Assembly: GCF_012932495.1 (NCBI RefSeq)
Contig: NZ_JABCNG010000001.1
Coordinates: 1,984,001-2,048,000, forward strand
Length of the DNA: 64,000 nt
DNA from: Novosphingobium sp. SG919
Lineage (GTDB): Bacteria; Pseudomonadota; Alphaproteobacteria; Sphingomonadales; Sphingomonadaceae
Direction: 5' to 3'
The notes below the pieces were generated by a model. It saw only the letters and a program-made list of their open reading frames with translations. It did no database searches and was not told where the DNA came from. The translations under genes were made by a program, and so were the position numbers. Every line of letters begins with the position of its first letter. Position 1 is the stretch's first letter. Of this stretch, positions 10,213 to 19,133 are shown in pieces.

Positions 10213-11007
10213 ATGAACACCAAGGGTACTGCACTTATCACCGGCGCCTCCACCGGGATCGGCGCGATCTATGCCAATCGCCTGGCCGCGCGCGGCCACG
10301 ATCTCATCCTGGTGGCGCGCAACAAGGACAAGCTCCAGTCGCTCGCCGCGACGATCTCGGACAAGACGGGCCGTGCGGTGGAAGTCCTGGCCGCCGACCT
10401 TGGCGATACTGCCGATCTGGCGCGGGTCGAAACGGTGCTGCGCGAAGACGCGAGCATTTCGGTGCTGGTCAACAATGCCGGCATCGGCACCCACACCACG
10501 CTGCTGGAAAGCGATGTGGAGCGGATGGAAGCCATGGTGCGCCTGAACGTTACCGCGCTGATGCGGCTGACTTATGCCGCGGTGCCGGGCTTCGTGGCGC
10601 GCGGCGGCGGCACGGTGATCAACATCGCTTCGATCGTGGCCGTGGCGCCCGAACTGCTCAACGGCGTCTATGGCGGCACCAAGGCTTTCGTGCAGGCCTT
10701 CACCACGTCGCTCAACCACGAACTGTCCGCACAGGGCATTCGCGCCCAGGCGGTGCTGCCCGGCGCAACCCGCACGGACTTCTGGGCGCTTGGCGGCCTG
10801 CCGGTGGAGCATCTGCCCAGCGAAATCGTGATGCGGGCCGAAGACATGGTCGACGCCGCGCTGGCCGGGCTCGACCAAGGCGAAACCAGCACGATCCCGG
10901 CACTGCGCGACGTGGAACTGTGGCACGCCTTCGAAGCTGCGCGCCGCGCCCTTGGCCCGCAGTTGTCGGCGACCCAGTCCGCCCCGCGCTTCCACGCCGC
11001 GGCCTGA
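10213..11007 (+). CDS. Short-chain dehydrogenase/reductase
   Basis: This 264-residue classical-type SDR has the cofactor loop TGASTGIG, the NNAGIG motif, a catalytic Ser in NIASIV, and Tyr/Lys in YGGTKA. It would oxidise or reduce a hydroxyl/carbonyl pair with NAD(P)(H) in the cytoplasm. The first helix after the loop (AIYANRLAARGHD) resembles the DltE/YqjQ-like SDR group. AAGGACCAAGG precedes ATG 10213; the longer open frame upstream is promoter DNA. A second SDR follows after 39 bases, giving a probable two-gene operon opposite the GlxA-like regulator. The substrate is not predictable. Confidence 0.88.
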   Translation: MNTKGTALITGASTGIGAIYANRLAARGHDLILVARNKDKLQSLAATISDKTGRAVEVLAADLGDTADLARVETVLREDASISVLVNNAGIGTHTTLLESDVERMEAMVRLNVTALMRLTYAAVPGFVARGGGTVINIASIVAVAPELLNGVYGGTKAFVQAFTTSLNHELSAQGIRAQAVLPGATRTDFWALGGLPVEHLPSEIVMRAEDMVDAALAGLDQGETSTIPALRDVELWHAFEAARRALGPQLSATQSAPRFHAAA

Positions 11008-11046
11008 ACCCGTCCCCACCCTCACCAAGCAGACAGGATTGAACCG

Positions 11047-11811
11047 ATGAAACTGACCGGCAACACCATCTTCATCACCGGCGGCACCAGCGGCATTGGC
11101 CGCGGCCTTGCCGAAGCGCTGCACAAACTTGGCAACAAGGTGATCATCTCGGGCCGGCGCACCGCGCTGCTGGCGGAAGTGACCGCAGCCAACCCGGGAA
11201 TGGCCGCCATCACGCTGGATGTTACCAGCCTCGACAGCATCCAGGCGGCGGCACGCGAGCTGATCGAAAAGCACCCCGATCTCAACGTGGTATTCAACAA
11301 CGCCGGCTTCCTGCCGTTCGACGATGTTTCCGGCCCGGTGGACGACGCGCTGACGCAGGACCTGATCACCACCAACCTGCTGGGCCCGATCCGCGTGACA
11401 TCGGCCTTGATCGAGCACCTCAAGACCAAGGCGGACGCCACCGTGCTCTATACCAGCAGCGTCCTGGCCTTTGTGCGGATCGCGAGCAACGCGGTCTATT
11501 CGGCCACCAAGGCGGCGCTCCATTCCTTCGCGCTGTCACAGCGCTTCCAGTTGCGGAACACCAATGTGCGCGTGCAGGAAATCGCGCCGCCGTGGGTGGA
11601 TACCGATCTGATCTACAAGAGCGGAGACCCCCGCGCGATGCCTTTGCCCGATTTCATCGAGCAGACGCTGGTCGCCCTGGCGGCGGACGATCCCGAAGTG
11701 ATCGTCGAGGCCGTCCGCCCGCTGCGCGACAATCCGGGCGCAAACGAGCATGCCCTGTTCGACGCGTTCAACCAGAGCCTGGTGGAAAACCCGATCCCGG
11801 TCGGGGCCTGA
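11047..11811 (+). CDS. Short-chain dehydrogenase, DltE-like
   Basis: This 254-residue SDR has TGGTSGIG at the cofactor site, NNAGF, a catalytic Ser in YTSSV, and Tyr/Lys in YSATKA. The C-terminal region (EIAPPWVDTDL, then LRDNPGANEHALFDAFNQ) matches the DltE-type SDRs found beside AraC regulators. It follows the previous SDR by 39 bases with AGGA upstream of ATG 11047, so the two are probably co-transcribed. A GC-rich hairpin lies just after its stop. Confidence 0.87.
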   Translation: MKLTGNTIFITGGTSGIGRGLAEALHKLGNKVIISGRRTALLAEVTAANPGMAAITLDVTSLDSIQAAARELIEKHPDLNVVFNNAGFLPFDDVSGPVDDALTQDLITTNLLGPIRVTSALIEHLKTKADATVLYTSSVLAFVRIASNAVYSATKAALHSFALSQRFQLRNTNVRVQEIAPPWVDTDLIYKSGDPRAMPLPDFIEQTLVALAADDPEVIVEAVRPLRDNPGANEHALFDAFNQSLVENPIPVGA

Positions 11812-11821
11812 CCGCCCCGCG

Positions 11822-11857
11822 GCGGGAGAGGCGCAGCGTCGGCCGCCCCTCTCCCGC
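11822..11857. terminator. Terminator hairpin between convergent SDR and bdcA
   Basis: Arms GCGGGAGAGG (11822-11831) and CCTCTCCCGC (11848-11857) pair perfectly over 10 bp around a 16-base loop. The element sits in the 74-base gap between convergent genes and can serve both directions. Confidence 0.6.
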
Positions 11858-11885
11858 GCAGGCACGGCGCATTCTTGCGGGCCGA

Positions 11886-12599
11886 TCAGGCGCCAAAGCC
11901 GCCATCGATGGTCTGCATCGAGCCGGTGATCATGGCGCCATGTGGCCCGGCAAGGTAGGCAGCCAGTTCGGCAATCTCGTCGCCCCGCGCGTGGCGCTTG
12001 ATCGCCATGAAGCCGTGCATCATCGCTGCCATCGGCCCTTCGGCCGGGTTCATGTCGCTGTCGGTCGGCCCAGGCTGGATGCTGTTGACCGTGATCCCGC
12101 GATCGCCGAAATCGCGGGCCAGCCCCCGCACCATGCCCTGCAGGGCCGCCTTGGTCATGGCATAGGCGGCGCCGCCGGCAAAGGGCATGCGATCGCCATT
12201 GACCGAGCCGATGACGATGATCCGGCCATCATCGTTCATGCGCCGCGCCGCTTCTACAGCAGCATGATAAGGCGCCCGGATGTTGACGTCGATCATGCGA
12301 TCGATGTCATCGGCATCCAGGTCCAGCGGGTTGCCAAGCACCAGCGTGCCGGCATTGACGACCAGGACATCGAGCGCGCCGCGTTCGGCCACGGTGGCAA
12401 TGAGCGCTGGGCGGTCGGCGCTGTTCGCCTGGATTGCCTTGGCGCCCGTCTCGGCGGCTATCGCGTTGGCCGCGTCGTGCGAGCCTGCATAAGTGAAGGC
12501 AACCGAAGCGCCAGCCGCGCTGAAGCGGCGAACGATTGCAGCACCGATGCCCCGGCTGCCGCCGAGGATCAGGATATTCTTTCCGGCAAAATCACGCAT
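11886..12599 (-). CDS. bdcA: SDR of the BdcA (YjgI) type
   Basis: This 237-residue SDR closely follows E. coli BdcA over its whole length. Matching stretches include ILGGSRGIGAAIVRRF, FTYAGS, LDVLVVNAG, APYHAAVEAAR, IGSVNGDRMP, ARDFGDRGITVNSIQPGP and the C-terminal TIDGGFGA. Tyr/Lys of the active site are in YAMTKA. BdcA is described as a cyclic-di-GMP-binding biofilm dispersal factor, but many homologues are probably ordinary reductases. It is divergent from a LysR-type regulator (146-base gap), the usual arrangement for an SDR controlled by its neighbour. Confidence 0.85.
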   Translation of the reverse strand: MRDFAGKNILILGGSRGIGAAIVRRFSAAGASVAFTYAGSHDAANAIAAETGAKAIQANSADRPALIATVAERGALDVLVVNAGTLVLGNPLDLDADDIDRMIDVNIRAPYHAAVEAARRMNDDGRIIVIGSVNGDRMPFAGGAAYAMTKAALQGMVRGLARDFGDRGITVNSIQPGPTDSDMNPAEGPMAAMMHGFMAIKRHARGDEIAELAAYLAGPHGAMITGSMQTIDGGFGA

Positions 12600-12744
12600 G
12601 ATCAGTCTCCTGTGAATCGATTTCCAGCAAGAGCGAACCTTTTGCGTGTCAGGCCCCTCCCGCTGTCTGGACCTGAAGATGCCAACGATGCATCGTTCGA
12701 ACTAGCCATACAATTCTGGAACTGGATGACGGAAAATCCGAACA

Positions 12745-13641
12745 ATGATGAAAGTTGACGGTATTGCCGCATTCGTCGCCACGGTTGATGAGACGTCGAT
12801 CAGCGCGGCATCACGGCGGCTTGGCCTTGCCAAGTCGGTGGTCAGCGAACGGCTGGCCGAACTGGAACGATCGCTCGGCGTGACCCTGATCCAGCGCTCC
12901 ACTCGCAAGCTGACCCTGACGAGCGCGGGCCAGGCGCTGCTCCCCCGCGCACGGCGCATCCTGCGCGAAATGGAAGAGGCCATGACCGAACTCGACGCCA
13001 GCAGCGGCAAGCTGGCGGGACCGCTGCGCATCTCTGCCCCAGTGGGATTTGGTACGCTGCACCTTGGCCCCGCCATTGCCCGCTTCCTGCACGATCATCC
13101 CGGCATCGAGATGGCCCTCGAACTGGACGACAGCTTTGTCGATGCCGCAACCGGCGGGTTCGATGCGGTCTTGCGGCACGGCGCGATCGGGGATGGCCGC
13201 CTCATCGCGCGGCGCCTGGCGCGCAGCCGGCGGTTGCTGGTTGCCTCACCAGCCTATCTTGCCTTGCACGGCGTCCCTGCCTCGCTGCCCGATCTCGAAC
13301 GCCATCGCGGCGTGCTCTATGCCAACCGGGCGGGCGACTGGCGCTTTGCCGTGAGTGCGGGCTGGTCGGTGGTCAGGCCCAAGGCGCCCTTGCGCGTCAA
13401 CAACGGCCTCGTGATGCGCGACGCTGCCCTCGCCGGCCTGGGATTGGCACTGCTGCCCTCTTTTTTCGTGCACGCGGAAATCCGCAATGGCGCGCTAGTG
13501 GAAATCGACGTCGGCGCGCCGGCAGAAGGCGCGGAACTGTTCCTGACTTATCCGCGCGATCACGGCGCGGCGGCGAAAATCCAGGCCCTGGGCGAAAGCC
13601 TGCGGCGTAGCTTTGGCGACCCGCCCTATTGGGAAGCCTGA
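12745..13641 (+). CDS. LysR-family transcriptional regulator
   Basis: This 298-residue protein has an N-terminal winged helix (FVATVDETSISAASRRLGLAKSVVSERLAELE), the linker ARRILREMEEA, and a periplasmic-binding-like effector domain starting near PLRISAPVGFG. It is of the AaeR/DmlR-like subgroup common next to SDR genes. Two adjacent ATG codons (12745, 12748) could start it. It faces bdcA in divergent orientation, so bdcA is the likely target. It converges on the P450 gene downstream. Confidence 0.88.
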   Translation: MMKVDGIAAFVATVDETSISAASRRLGLAKSVVSERLAELERSLGVTLIQRSTRKLTLTSAGQALLPRARRILREMEEAMTELDASSGKLAGPLRISAPVGFGTLHLGPAIARFLHDHPGIEMALELDDSFVDAATGGFDAVLRHGAIGDGRLIARRLARSRRLLVASPAYLALHGVPASLPDLERHRGVLYANRAGDWRFAVSAGWSVVRPKAPLRVNNGLVMRDAALAGLGLALLPSFFVHAEIRNGALVEIDVGAPAEGAELFLTYPRDHGAAAKIQALGESLRRSFGDPPYWEA

Positions 13642-13667
13642 CGGCACCGCGCCAGTCATGGTGGCCC

Positions 13668-14867
13668 TCAGGCCAGCTCGACTTCCAGCGGCAGGTTCGC
13701 CAAGGCATAGAGCGTGTTGTTGATCCGGCGCGTGGGCGGCGCGGCCAGGCGCAGCGCTGCGACGCGATCGACCAGCGCGTCCAGCACGATTTCCGCCTCC
13801 TGCCGGGCGATCATCTGCCCCAGGCACTGGTGAATGCCGAACCCGAAGCCGACATGGCCACTGGTCTGCCGCGTGATCACGAATTGGTCGGGATCGTTCC
13901 ATTGCCGCGGATCGCGGTTTGCCGCGGCCAGGAACGTGACGATCTTTGCGCCTTCAGGAAGGGAAACGCCGCCAAGCTCGACCGCGCGCGTGGTCGTGCG
14001 GAAGAAAACCTGCGCGGTCCCTTCCCAGCGCAGCGCTTCCTCGAACGCGCGCTTGACCAGCGATCGATCGCTGCGCACGGCCGCCCAGGCTTTGGGATGC
14101 CGGGCAAAGGCGTGGATCATGTTGCCGATGCCGTTGATCGTGGTGTCCACGCCGGCCGACAACAGCGAGCGAACCAGCAGCTCGCATTCCGGCTCGGCCA
14201 GACCGGCTTCGCGTCCGAAATCATGGACATCCCGCCCCCACCCGCCCGGTTGCAGGTTCTGATAGCGGCAGGCATCGGCTATCCACGCCTGCGCTGCCTC
14301 GATCCCCACCAGGCTTTGTTCGAACACGGCGTTGCGCGGGCCAAAGGCGTTGAAGACCGACGTGGCATAGGCCAGCAGGTGATCGCGCCCGTCAGGCGGC
14401 AGGCCGACCATGTCGGGGAAGATGCGCAGCGGAAACAGCTCGGCAAGCTGGGTGACGGCATCAAACCGGCCGCGTTTCACCGCCGCTTCCACCAGGTCCG
14501 CCGCCACTGATCGCCATCCTTGGGCCAAGGCCTTGAGCCGCGACAGGGCAACCACCTTGTTCATCACGCTGCGGGTTTGCCGATGCAGCGGCGGATCGCG
14601 TTCGAGCAGCAGCGAGGGCGTGCGGAATGGCGTTTCGCGCGCGAAATCGGCCAATCCCACCCCCCGGCTGGAACAGAATGTCTGCCAATCGGTGAGCACC
14701 TGCTGCACTTGCGCATGGCGCGCGACGCCAAACACGCCATAGCGCGGGAACCACAGCACCGGCCCTGCTTCGCGCAGCGTGGCGTGATGGGCATAAGGAT
14801 CGGCCAGGAACGCCGGGCTGAATGGGTCCAACGCAATGCTTGCCGGTTCGCTCGTCGTGACAGTCAT
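13668..14867 (-). CDS. Cytochrome P450, CYP199-like
   Basis: This 399-residue class-I bacterial P450 carries the I-helix AGVDTT (238-243), the ExxR pair E277/R280, and the haem loop FGFGIHQCLG with Cys348. The sequence around the loop (HVGFGFGIHQ, GQMIARQEAE) is like the CYP199 group, whose known members oxidise para-substituted benzoates. That substrate class is only a suggestion. ATG 14867 has GAGG nearby; a GTG five codons upstream is possible. No ferredoxin or ferredoxin reductase gene is adjacent, so electrons must come from partners elsewhere. A LysR gene diverges from it 92 bases upstream and is the likely regulator. Confidence 0.9.
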   Translation of the reverse strand: MTVTTSEPASIALDPFSPAFLADPYAHHATLREAGPVLWFPRYGVFGVARHAQVQQVLTDWQTFCSSRGVGLADFARETPFRTPSLLLERDPPLHRQTRSVMNKVVALSRLKALAQGWRSVAADLVEAAVKRGRFDAVTQLAELFPLRIFPDMVGLPPDGRDHLLAYATSVFNAFGPRNAVFEQSLVGIEAAQAWIADACRYQNLQPGGWGRDVHDFGREAGLAEPECELLVRSLLSAGVDTTINGIGNMIHAFARHPKAWAAVRSDRSLVKRAFEEALRWEGTAQVFFRTTTRAVELGGVSLPEGAKIVTFLAAANRDPRQWNDPDQFVITRQTSGHVGFGFGIHQCLGQMIARQEAEIVLDALVDRVAALRLAAPPTRRINNTLYALANLPLEVELA

Positions 14868-14959
14868 GGCCCCTCGTTCCACCGCTTGCTTGTGTGTCCG
14901 GCATAGAGGGGCAACGTCACGCTGTTTACCTGATAACCTCGATAGCCTAAATCCAGAAT

Positions 14960-15925
14960 ATGAATATCTCCCGCCTCGACATGAACCTGCTGGTGGTGCT
15001 CGACGCCTTGTTCGAAGATCGCACCACCACGCGCGTGGCCGAGCGGCTGGGGATGAGCCAGCCGATGGTCAGCTATGCCCTGGGCAAGCTGCGCCAGACC
15101 TTTGGCGATGCCTTGTTCGTGCGCAGCGGCAACGCCATGGCCCCCACGCCGCTGGCCGAAACGTTGCGCGATCCAATCCGCCGGGTCTTGCAGACCGTGC
15201 GCGGCGAAATCCTCAAGGAAACGCGGTTTGCGCCCGCCACGGCACAGCGGCGCTTCACCATCTGCCTGTCCGATATCGGCGAACTGGTGTTCCTGCCCCG
15301 CCTTGTGGCGAGGCTTGCCCAGGCTGCCCCGCTTGTCACGGTGCGCAGCGTCTCGCTTTCACCGCGAGACATCCGCGCAGGCATCGCCGATGGCACGATC
15401 GACCTTGCCCTGGGCTATTTCCCCGATCTGGCCGACGGCGCGACCTATCAGCAAACGCTGTTTACCCATCCGTTTGCCGTGATGATGCGGCGCGGGCACC
15501 CCTTGCTCGCCACGCGGCTGACGCTCGATGCGTTTCTTGCCGCCGACCATGCGGTCGTCTCGCAGGAAGGGCGAAGCCAGGAAATCTTCGAAACGCACAT
15601 GACAGAGCTGGGGCTATCGCGGCGCGTGGTGATCCAATCACCACACTTCCTCAGCCTGCCGCTCCTGATCGCGCAGTCCGACGTGATCGCCACGGTGCCG
15701 CAAGCGGTGGCACGTGCCTTTTCCCACATGGCGCCGGTCACTAGCGTCGATCCGCCGCTTGCCATTCCCGCCATCGTGCTCAAGCAATTCTGGCACCGGC
15801 GCGTGCACGACGATCCTGCGGTCCGCTGGCTTCGGGGCGTATTGGCCAGCCTGTTCCTGGGGCGCGACCCGACGCTGGAAGAAAGCGACCCGATCTTTTC
15901 CAATCCTGTCCGCGCCGCACCCTAA
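14960..15925 (+). CDS. LysR-family regulator, NodD/LinR-like
   Basis: This 321-residue protein begins LDMNLLVVLDALFEDRTTTRVAERLGMSQPMVSYALGKLR, the winged-helix form typical of the NodD/PcpR/LinR branch of LysR proteins, which often respond to aromatic compounds. The effector domain follows (RFTICLSDIGELVFLP). It is divergent from the P450 gene with a 92-base gap, so it probably activates that gene in the presence of its substrate. An AT-rich stretch at 14935-14955 lies just before the ATG. Confidence 0.87.
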   Translation: MNISRLDMNLLVVLDALFEDRTTTRVAERLGMSQPMVSYALGKLRQTFGDALFVRSGNAMAPTPLAETLRDPIRRVLQTVRGEILKETRFAPATAQRRFTICLSDIGELVFLPRLVARLAQAAPLVTVRSVSLSPRDIRAGIADGTIDLALGYFPDLADGATYQQTLFTHPFAVMMRRGHPLLATRLTLDAFLAADHAVVSQEGRSQEIFETHMTELGLSRRVVIQSPHFLSLPLLIAQSDVIATVPQAVARAFSHMAPVTSVDPPLAIPAIVLKQFWHRRVHDDPAVRWLRGVLASLFLGRDPTLEESDPIFSNPVRAAP

Positions 15926-15941
15926 TGGCGGGAAGGTGCGA

Positions 15942-16763
15942 TCAGACGCCGTAGAAAGCCCGGGCCGCGTCCACGAACAGCCGCTGCGGTGCCAGCCCGG
16001 CTGCGGCAGCCAGTCGCTGCGCCGCTGTCAGCCAATCGGCATAGCGATCACCGGCAAGATGCAGCACCGGCCAATCGCTGCCCCACAGCAACCTGTCGCC
16101 AAAACACCGCGCCAGATGTTCGACATATGGCGCCAGCGCTTCGGCGTCCTGATGTGCAGCCTGCTCGGTCCGCAAGCCTGACAGCTTGCACCACAGGCCG
16201 CGATCAGCCAGGCGCGCCATGTCATCGCGCCACGGGTCCAGTTCATTGCGCGCAGCAAAAGGCTTGGCCGCGTGGTCGATCACGATCGGCAAATCGGGCC
16301 AACGCCGGGCAAACGCTTCCAGGATCGGCAGGTGGCGCGGCTGGACCAAGGCGTCGAAGCGCAAGCCGTGTGCCAGCATCGCCTCGAGCGCAGGGGTCAG
16401 CGCGTCTCCCAAGATCCACGCGCTATCCGCAATGGACTGCAGCATGGGGCGCAGGCCCCGCAGCTTGCCGTGCCCGGCCAACGCAGCAACCCTGGCTGCC
16501 GCCCCCGGCGCCGCCAGATCCACCCAGCCAACCACGCCCAATACCCATGGTGTCGCATCGGCGAGCGCCAGCATCCAATCGGTATCGGTATCGCTGGGTT
16601 GGGACTAGACCAGGATCGTCCCGGCAAGCGGCACCGCCGCCGCTTCCTGCAACAGATCGGCCGGGCCGAAATTGCGGTGGATCGCCGCTTGGGCCGGCGT
16701 CGGCCATTCATGGCCAGGCGTTGCCAGGTCCCAGAAATGCTGGTGGGCATCGATTACCCGCAT
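15942..16763 (-). pseudogene. L-fuconolactonase-type amidohydrolase interrupted by an in-frame amber codon
   Basis: The reading frame from ATG 16763 to the stop at 15942 would give about 273 residues of the amidohydrolase-2 family used for L-fucono-1,5-lactone hydrolysis. It begins VIDAHQHFWD, with the metal-binding HxH, and ends with LLWGSDWPV, which carries the catalytic Asp. At 16605-16607 codon 53 is TAG, where Gln (CAG) would fit the conserved LVQ-S-Q-P context; the frame resumes at once with SQPSDTDTDWML. Only one C-to-T change is needed to explain it. Reinitiation at ATG 16574 would lack HxH and be inactive. The start overlaps the aldo-keto reductase stop by 10 bases, so the gene was the last of a fucose operon. 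Readthrough or a sequencing error are the alternatives. Confidence 0.85.
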
Positions 16764-17743
16764 GATGCGTCTTCTCGCAACAGGCCTTGCGCTTTCAATT
16801 CCGCCCAGAAATCGGCGGGAATGGGCCACTTCAACCAGGCCATGGCGCGCTCCACCTCGGTGGGGTGGCGAAAACCCGCGATCACTTGGGCGACGGCCGG
16901 ATGATGCAACGGGAACTGCAATGCGGCGGCGGGCAAAGGCACGCCATGCCGCGCAGCGACCGCGTTGATCCGGCGCACCTTGGCCACGAGTTCGGGCGCA
17001 GCGGGGGCATAGTCATAATAGGGCGTGCCCGGCCCGTCCGGCCCCGTGGCCAGGATGCCCCCATTGAACGGCGCGGCCAGCCAGACTTGCGTCCCCGCCT
17101 TGAGGCAGGCCGGCAACAAGGCATCGAGGGCCGATTGGTCGAGCAGGGTATAGCGGCCGGCAATCAGGATGGTATCGACCTGCGTTTCCTGAAGCAGCGA
17201 GAGACAGACGGCCGTTTCGTTGACGCCGAGGCCGATGCCGCCGATGCAGCCATCTTCCCGCAGACGTTGCAGCGCGCGCCAGCCGCCACCCTGCAACAGA
17301 TCGTGCCAATGCCCGCCATGATTGGCGCCGTGGGTCTGGCTGCCGATATCGTGGACCAGGAGCCGGTCGATATAGGCCAGGCCCAGGCGGTGCAGGCTGG
17401 CCTCGTGCGAGCGCAGGATGCCAGCGGCCGAATAGTCGTAACGGGCGCGAAACGGCATGGGCGAAACGAAGCCATCGTGCAGGCCGGCCCTGCCCATGGC
17501 GGTATCGGGCTCAAGCACCCGCCCCGCCTTGGTCGAGAGGGTGAAGCCGGTACGAGCGCGCAAGGCATCGCCCAGCCGCCGCTCGGCCAGGCCGCGCCCA
17601 TAATGCGGGGCGGTATCATAGTGGCGCAGACCCAGCTCCCAGGCCTTGTTCACGGTGCTGGCGGCGTCTTCGGCCGAAACCGGGGCCATGAGATTGCCCA
17701 ACGAACTGCCGCCGAACCCCAGGCGCGTGGCAAAGCCGGTCAT
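16754..17743 (-). CDS. Aldo-keto reductase, L-fucose/D-threo-aldose 1-dehydrogenase type
   Basis: This 329-residue AKR has RLGFGGSSLGNL at the N-terminus, a catalytic Asp/Tyr pair in RHYDTAPHYGRG, Lys in STKAGR, and His in LLVHDIG. It matches the D-threo-aldose 1-dehydrogenase branch (PxDTAPxYG with LGNL), which oxidises L-fucose or L-galactose at C1 to the lactone. Its start overlaps the FucP stop in an ATGA and its end overlaps the lactonase start. Together these give transporter, dehydrogenase and lactonase in one operon. That context supports L-fucose as substrate. Confidence 0.85.
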   Translation of the reverse strand: MTGFATRLGFGGSSLGNLMAPVSAEDAASTVNKAWELGLRHYDTAPHYGRGLAERRLGDALRARTGFTLSTKAGRVLEPDTAMGRAGLHDGFVSPMPFRARYDYSAAGILRSHEASLHRLGLAYIDRLLVHDIGSQTHGANHGGHWHDLLQGGGWRALQRLREDGCIGGIGLGVNETAVCLSLLQETQVDTILIAGRYTLLDQSALDALLPACLKAGTQVWLAAPFNGGILATGPDGPGTPYYDYAPAAPELVAKVRRINAVAARHGVPLPAAALQFPLHHPAVAQVIAGFRHPTEVERAMAWLKWPIPADFWAELKAQGLLREDASCG

Positions 17744-19068
17744 GCCACGGCCACCCTTTCACCCAGGCGGCGGGCAAAAAACGCCACGCCGGCAAAGCAC
17801 AGCAGCGGCAGCACCAGCGCCGGATGCAGCGACCCGGCATGAAGCGCGATCTGTCCCATCAGCGGAGGAACAACCGCGCCGCCAACGACCGCCATGACAA
17901 GGCACGACGCACCCAAGGGCATCAGCGGGCCCAGATCCTCGATGCCGAGGGCAAAGATCGTGGGAAACATGATCGACATGAAGAAGCTCGACAGGATGAG
18001 CGCCGCAACCGCCGCCGTGCCGCCCGACAAGACGGCCAGCGCCATCAGCACCATGTTCACCACCGCATAGCCCACCAGCAGCACCGCCGGGCGAAACCGG
18101 ATCATCAGCGCCGCGCCGGCAAAGCGCCCAAGCATGAACAGGACCAGGCTGAACGACAAGAGGTATGCCGCCTCCCGCTCGGTGATCGTCGGCAGGGCAT
18201 CCTTGGCAAAATCGATGAAGAAGCTCCAGATGCCCACCTGCGCGCCGTTGTACAGGAACTGGGCGATGACTGCGCTGCGCAGCTTTGGGCGCGCCAACAG
18301 GCGGCGCGCGGCACCGGCTTGCAGGGGCGCCGCCGCGCCGGCCTGGAGCCTGGGCAGCGGGGCAAAGACAAAGGCAAGCCCAACCAGCAGGACCGCCAGG
18401 CCGAGCACGAGGTAGGGCACCTGCACCGTCTGCGCCTCGCTCGCCCGATAGGCCGCCCGCTGCGCCGCGCTCATCGCTGCCAGCGCGGCGCTGGAATGCT
18501 CCACGCCGGAAAAGATGAAGAGCCCGCCGATCAGCGGCGCCACGACACCGCCGATCCCGTTGAACGCCTGCGCCAGGTTGAGGCGCTGCGACGCGGCAGC
18601 CGGCGCACCAAACGCCGCAATGCAGGGGTTGGCAGCGGTTTCCAGAAATGCGGCGCCCGCCGCGATGGCATAAAGCGCGGCCAGGAAAAGGGAAAAGGTG
18701 CGTGCAAGCGAGGCAGGATAGAACAGGAACGCACCCACGGCATAGAGCGTCAAGCCAACCAGGATGCCCGCACGATAGCCATAACGGCGCATGATGATGC
18801 CGGCCGGCAAGGCCATGGTGAAATAGCCGATGTAGAACACGAACTGGATAAACCCAGCCTCTGCCCGGTTGAGGCCCAGCGCCTTCTGGAATTGCCGGAT
18901 CAGGATATCGTTGAGATTGTTGGCCAGGGCCCAAAGGAAGAACAGGCTGACGACCAGCGCGAACGCCACGCCGAAGCCCGGAAGGATGAACCCGCCCGCG
19001 CCGGAATGCCCCTCGTCTGCCGGCCCTGCCTTGGCCGGGTCACTGCCGGCCTGCGGCGCAGTGTGCAT
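17740..19068 (-). CDS. fucP: FucP-type L-fucose/sugar:H+ symporter
   Basis: This 442-residue major-facilitator protein has about 12 hydrophobic segments and the FucP family signatures SLFFLWALANNLNDILIRQFQKA in the first segment and LFMLGRFAGAALM later. The Asn/Asp-rich loop NNLND after segment 1 is typical of FHS-family L-fucose and galactose symporters. It would import the monosaccharide released outside the inner membrane. AGGAGAAGG precedes ATG 19068. It is the first gene of the fucP/AKR/lactonase run and lies 65 bases downstream of the zinc dehydrogenase on the same strand, so all four are probably transcribed from the 20.2 kb promoter region. Confidence 0.9.
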   Translation of the reverse strand: MHTAPQAGSDPAKAGPADEGHSGAGGFILPGFGVAFALVVSLFFLWALANNLNDILIRQFQKALGLNRAEAGFIQFVFYIGYFTMALPAGIIMRRYGYRAGILVGLTLYAVGAFLFYPASLARTFSLFLAALYAIAAGAAFLETAANPCIAAFGAPAAASQRLNLAQAFNGIGGVVAPLIGGLFIFSGVEHSSAALAAMSAAQRAAYRASEAQTVQVPYLVLGLAVLLVGLAFVFAPLPRLQAGAAAPLQAGAARRLLARPKLRSAVIAQFLYNGAQVGIWSFFIDFAKDALPTITEREAAYLLSFSLVLFMLGRFAGAALMIRFRPAVLLVGYAVVNMVLMALAVLSGGTAAVAALILSSFFMSIMFPTIFALGIEDLGPLMPLGASCLVMAVVGGAVVPPLMGQIALHAGSLHPALVLPLLCFAGVAFFARRLGERVAVA

Positions 19069-19133
19069 CAATCCTTCTCCTGTTGCTTGTCTTATCAACC
19101 CGATCTGCGCCGGGGCCTAACACACCGTATCGG

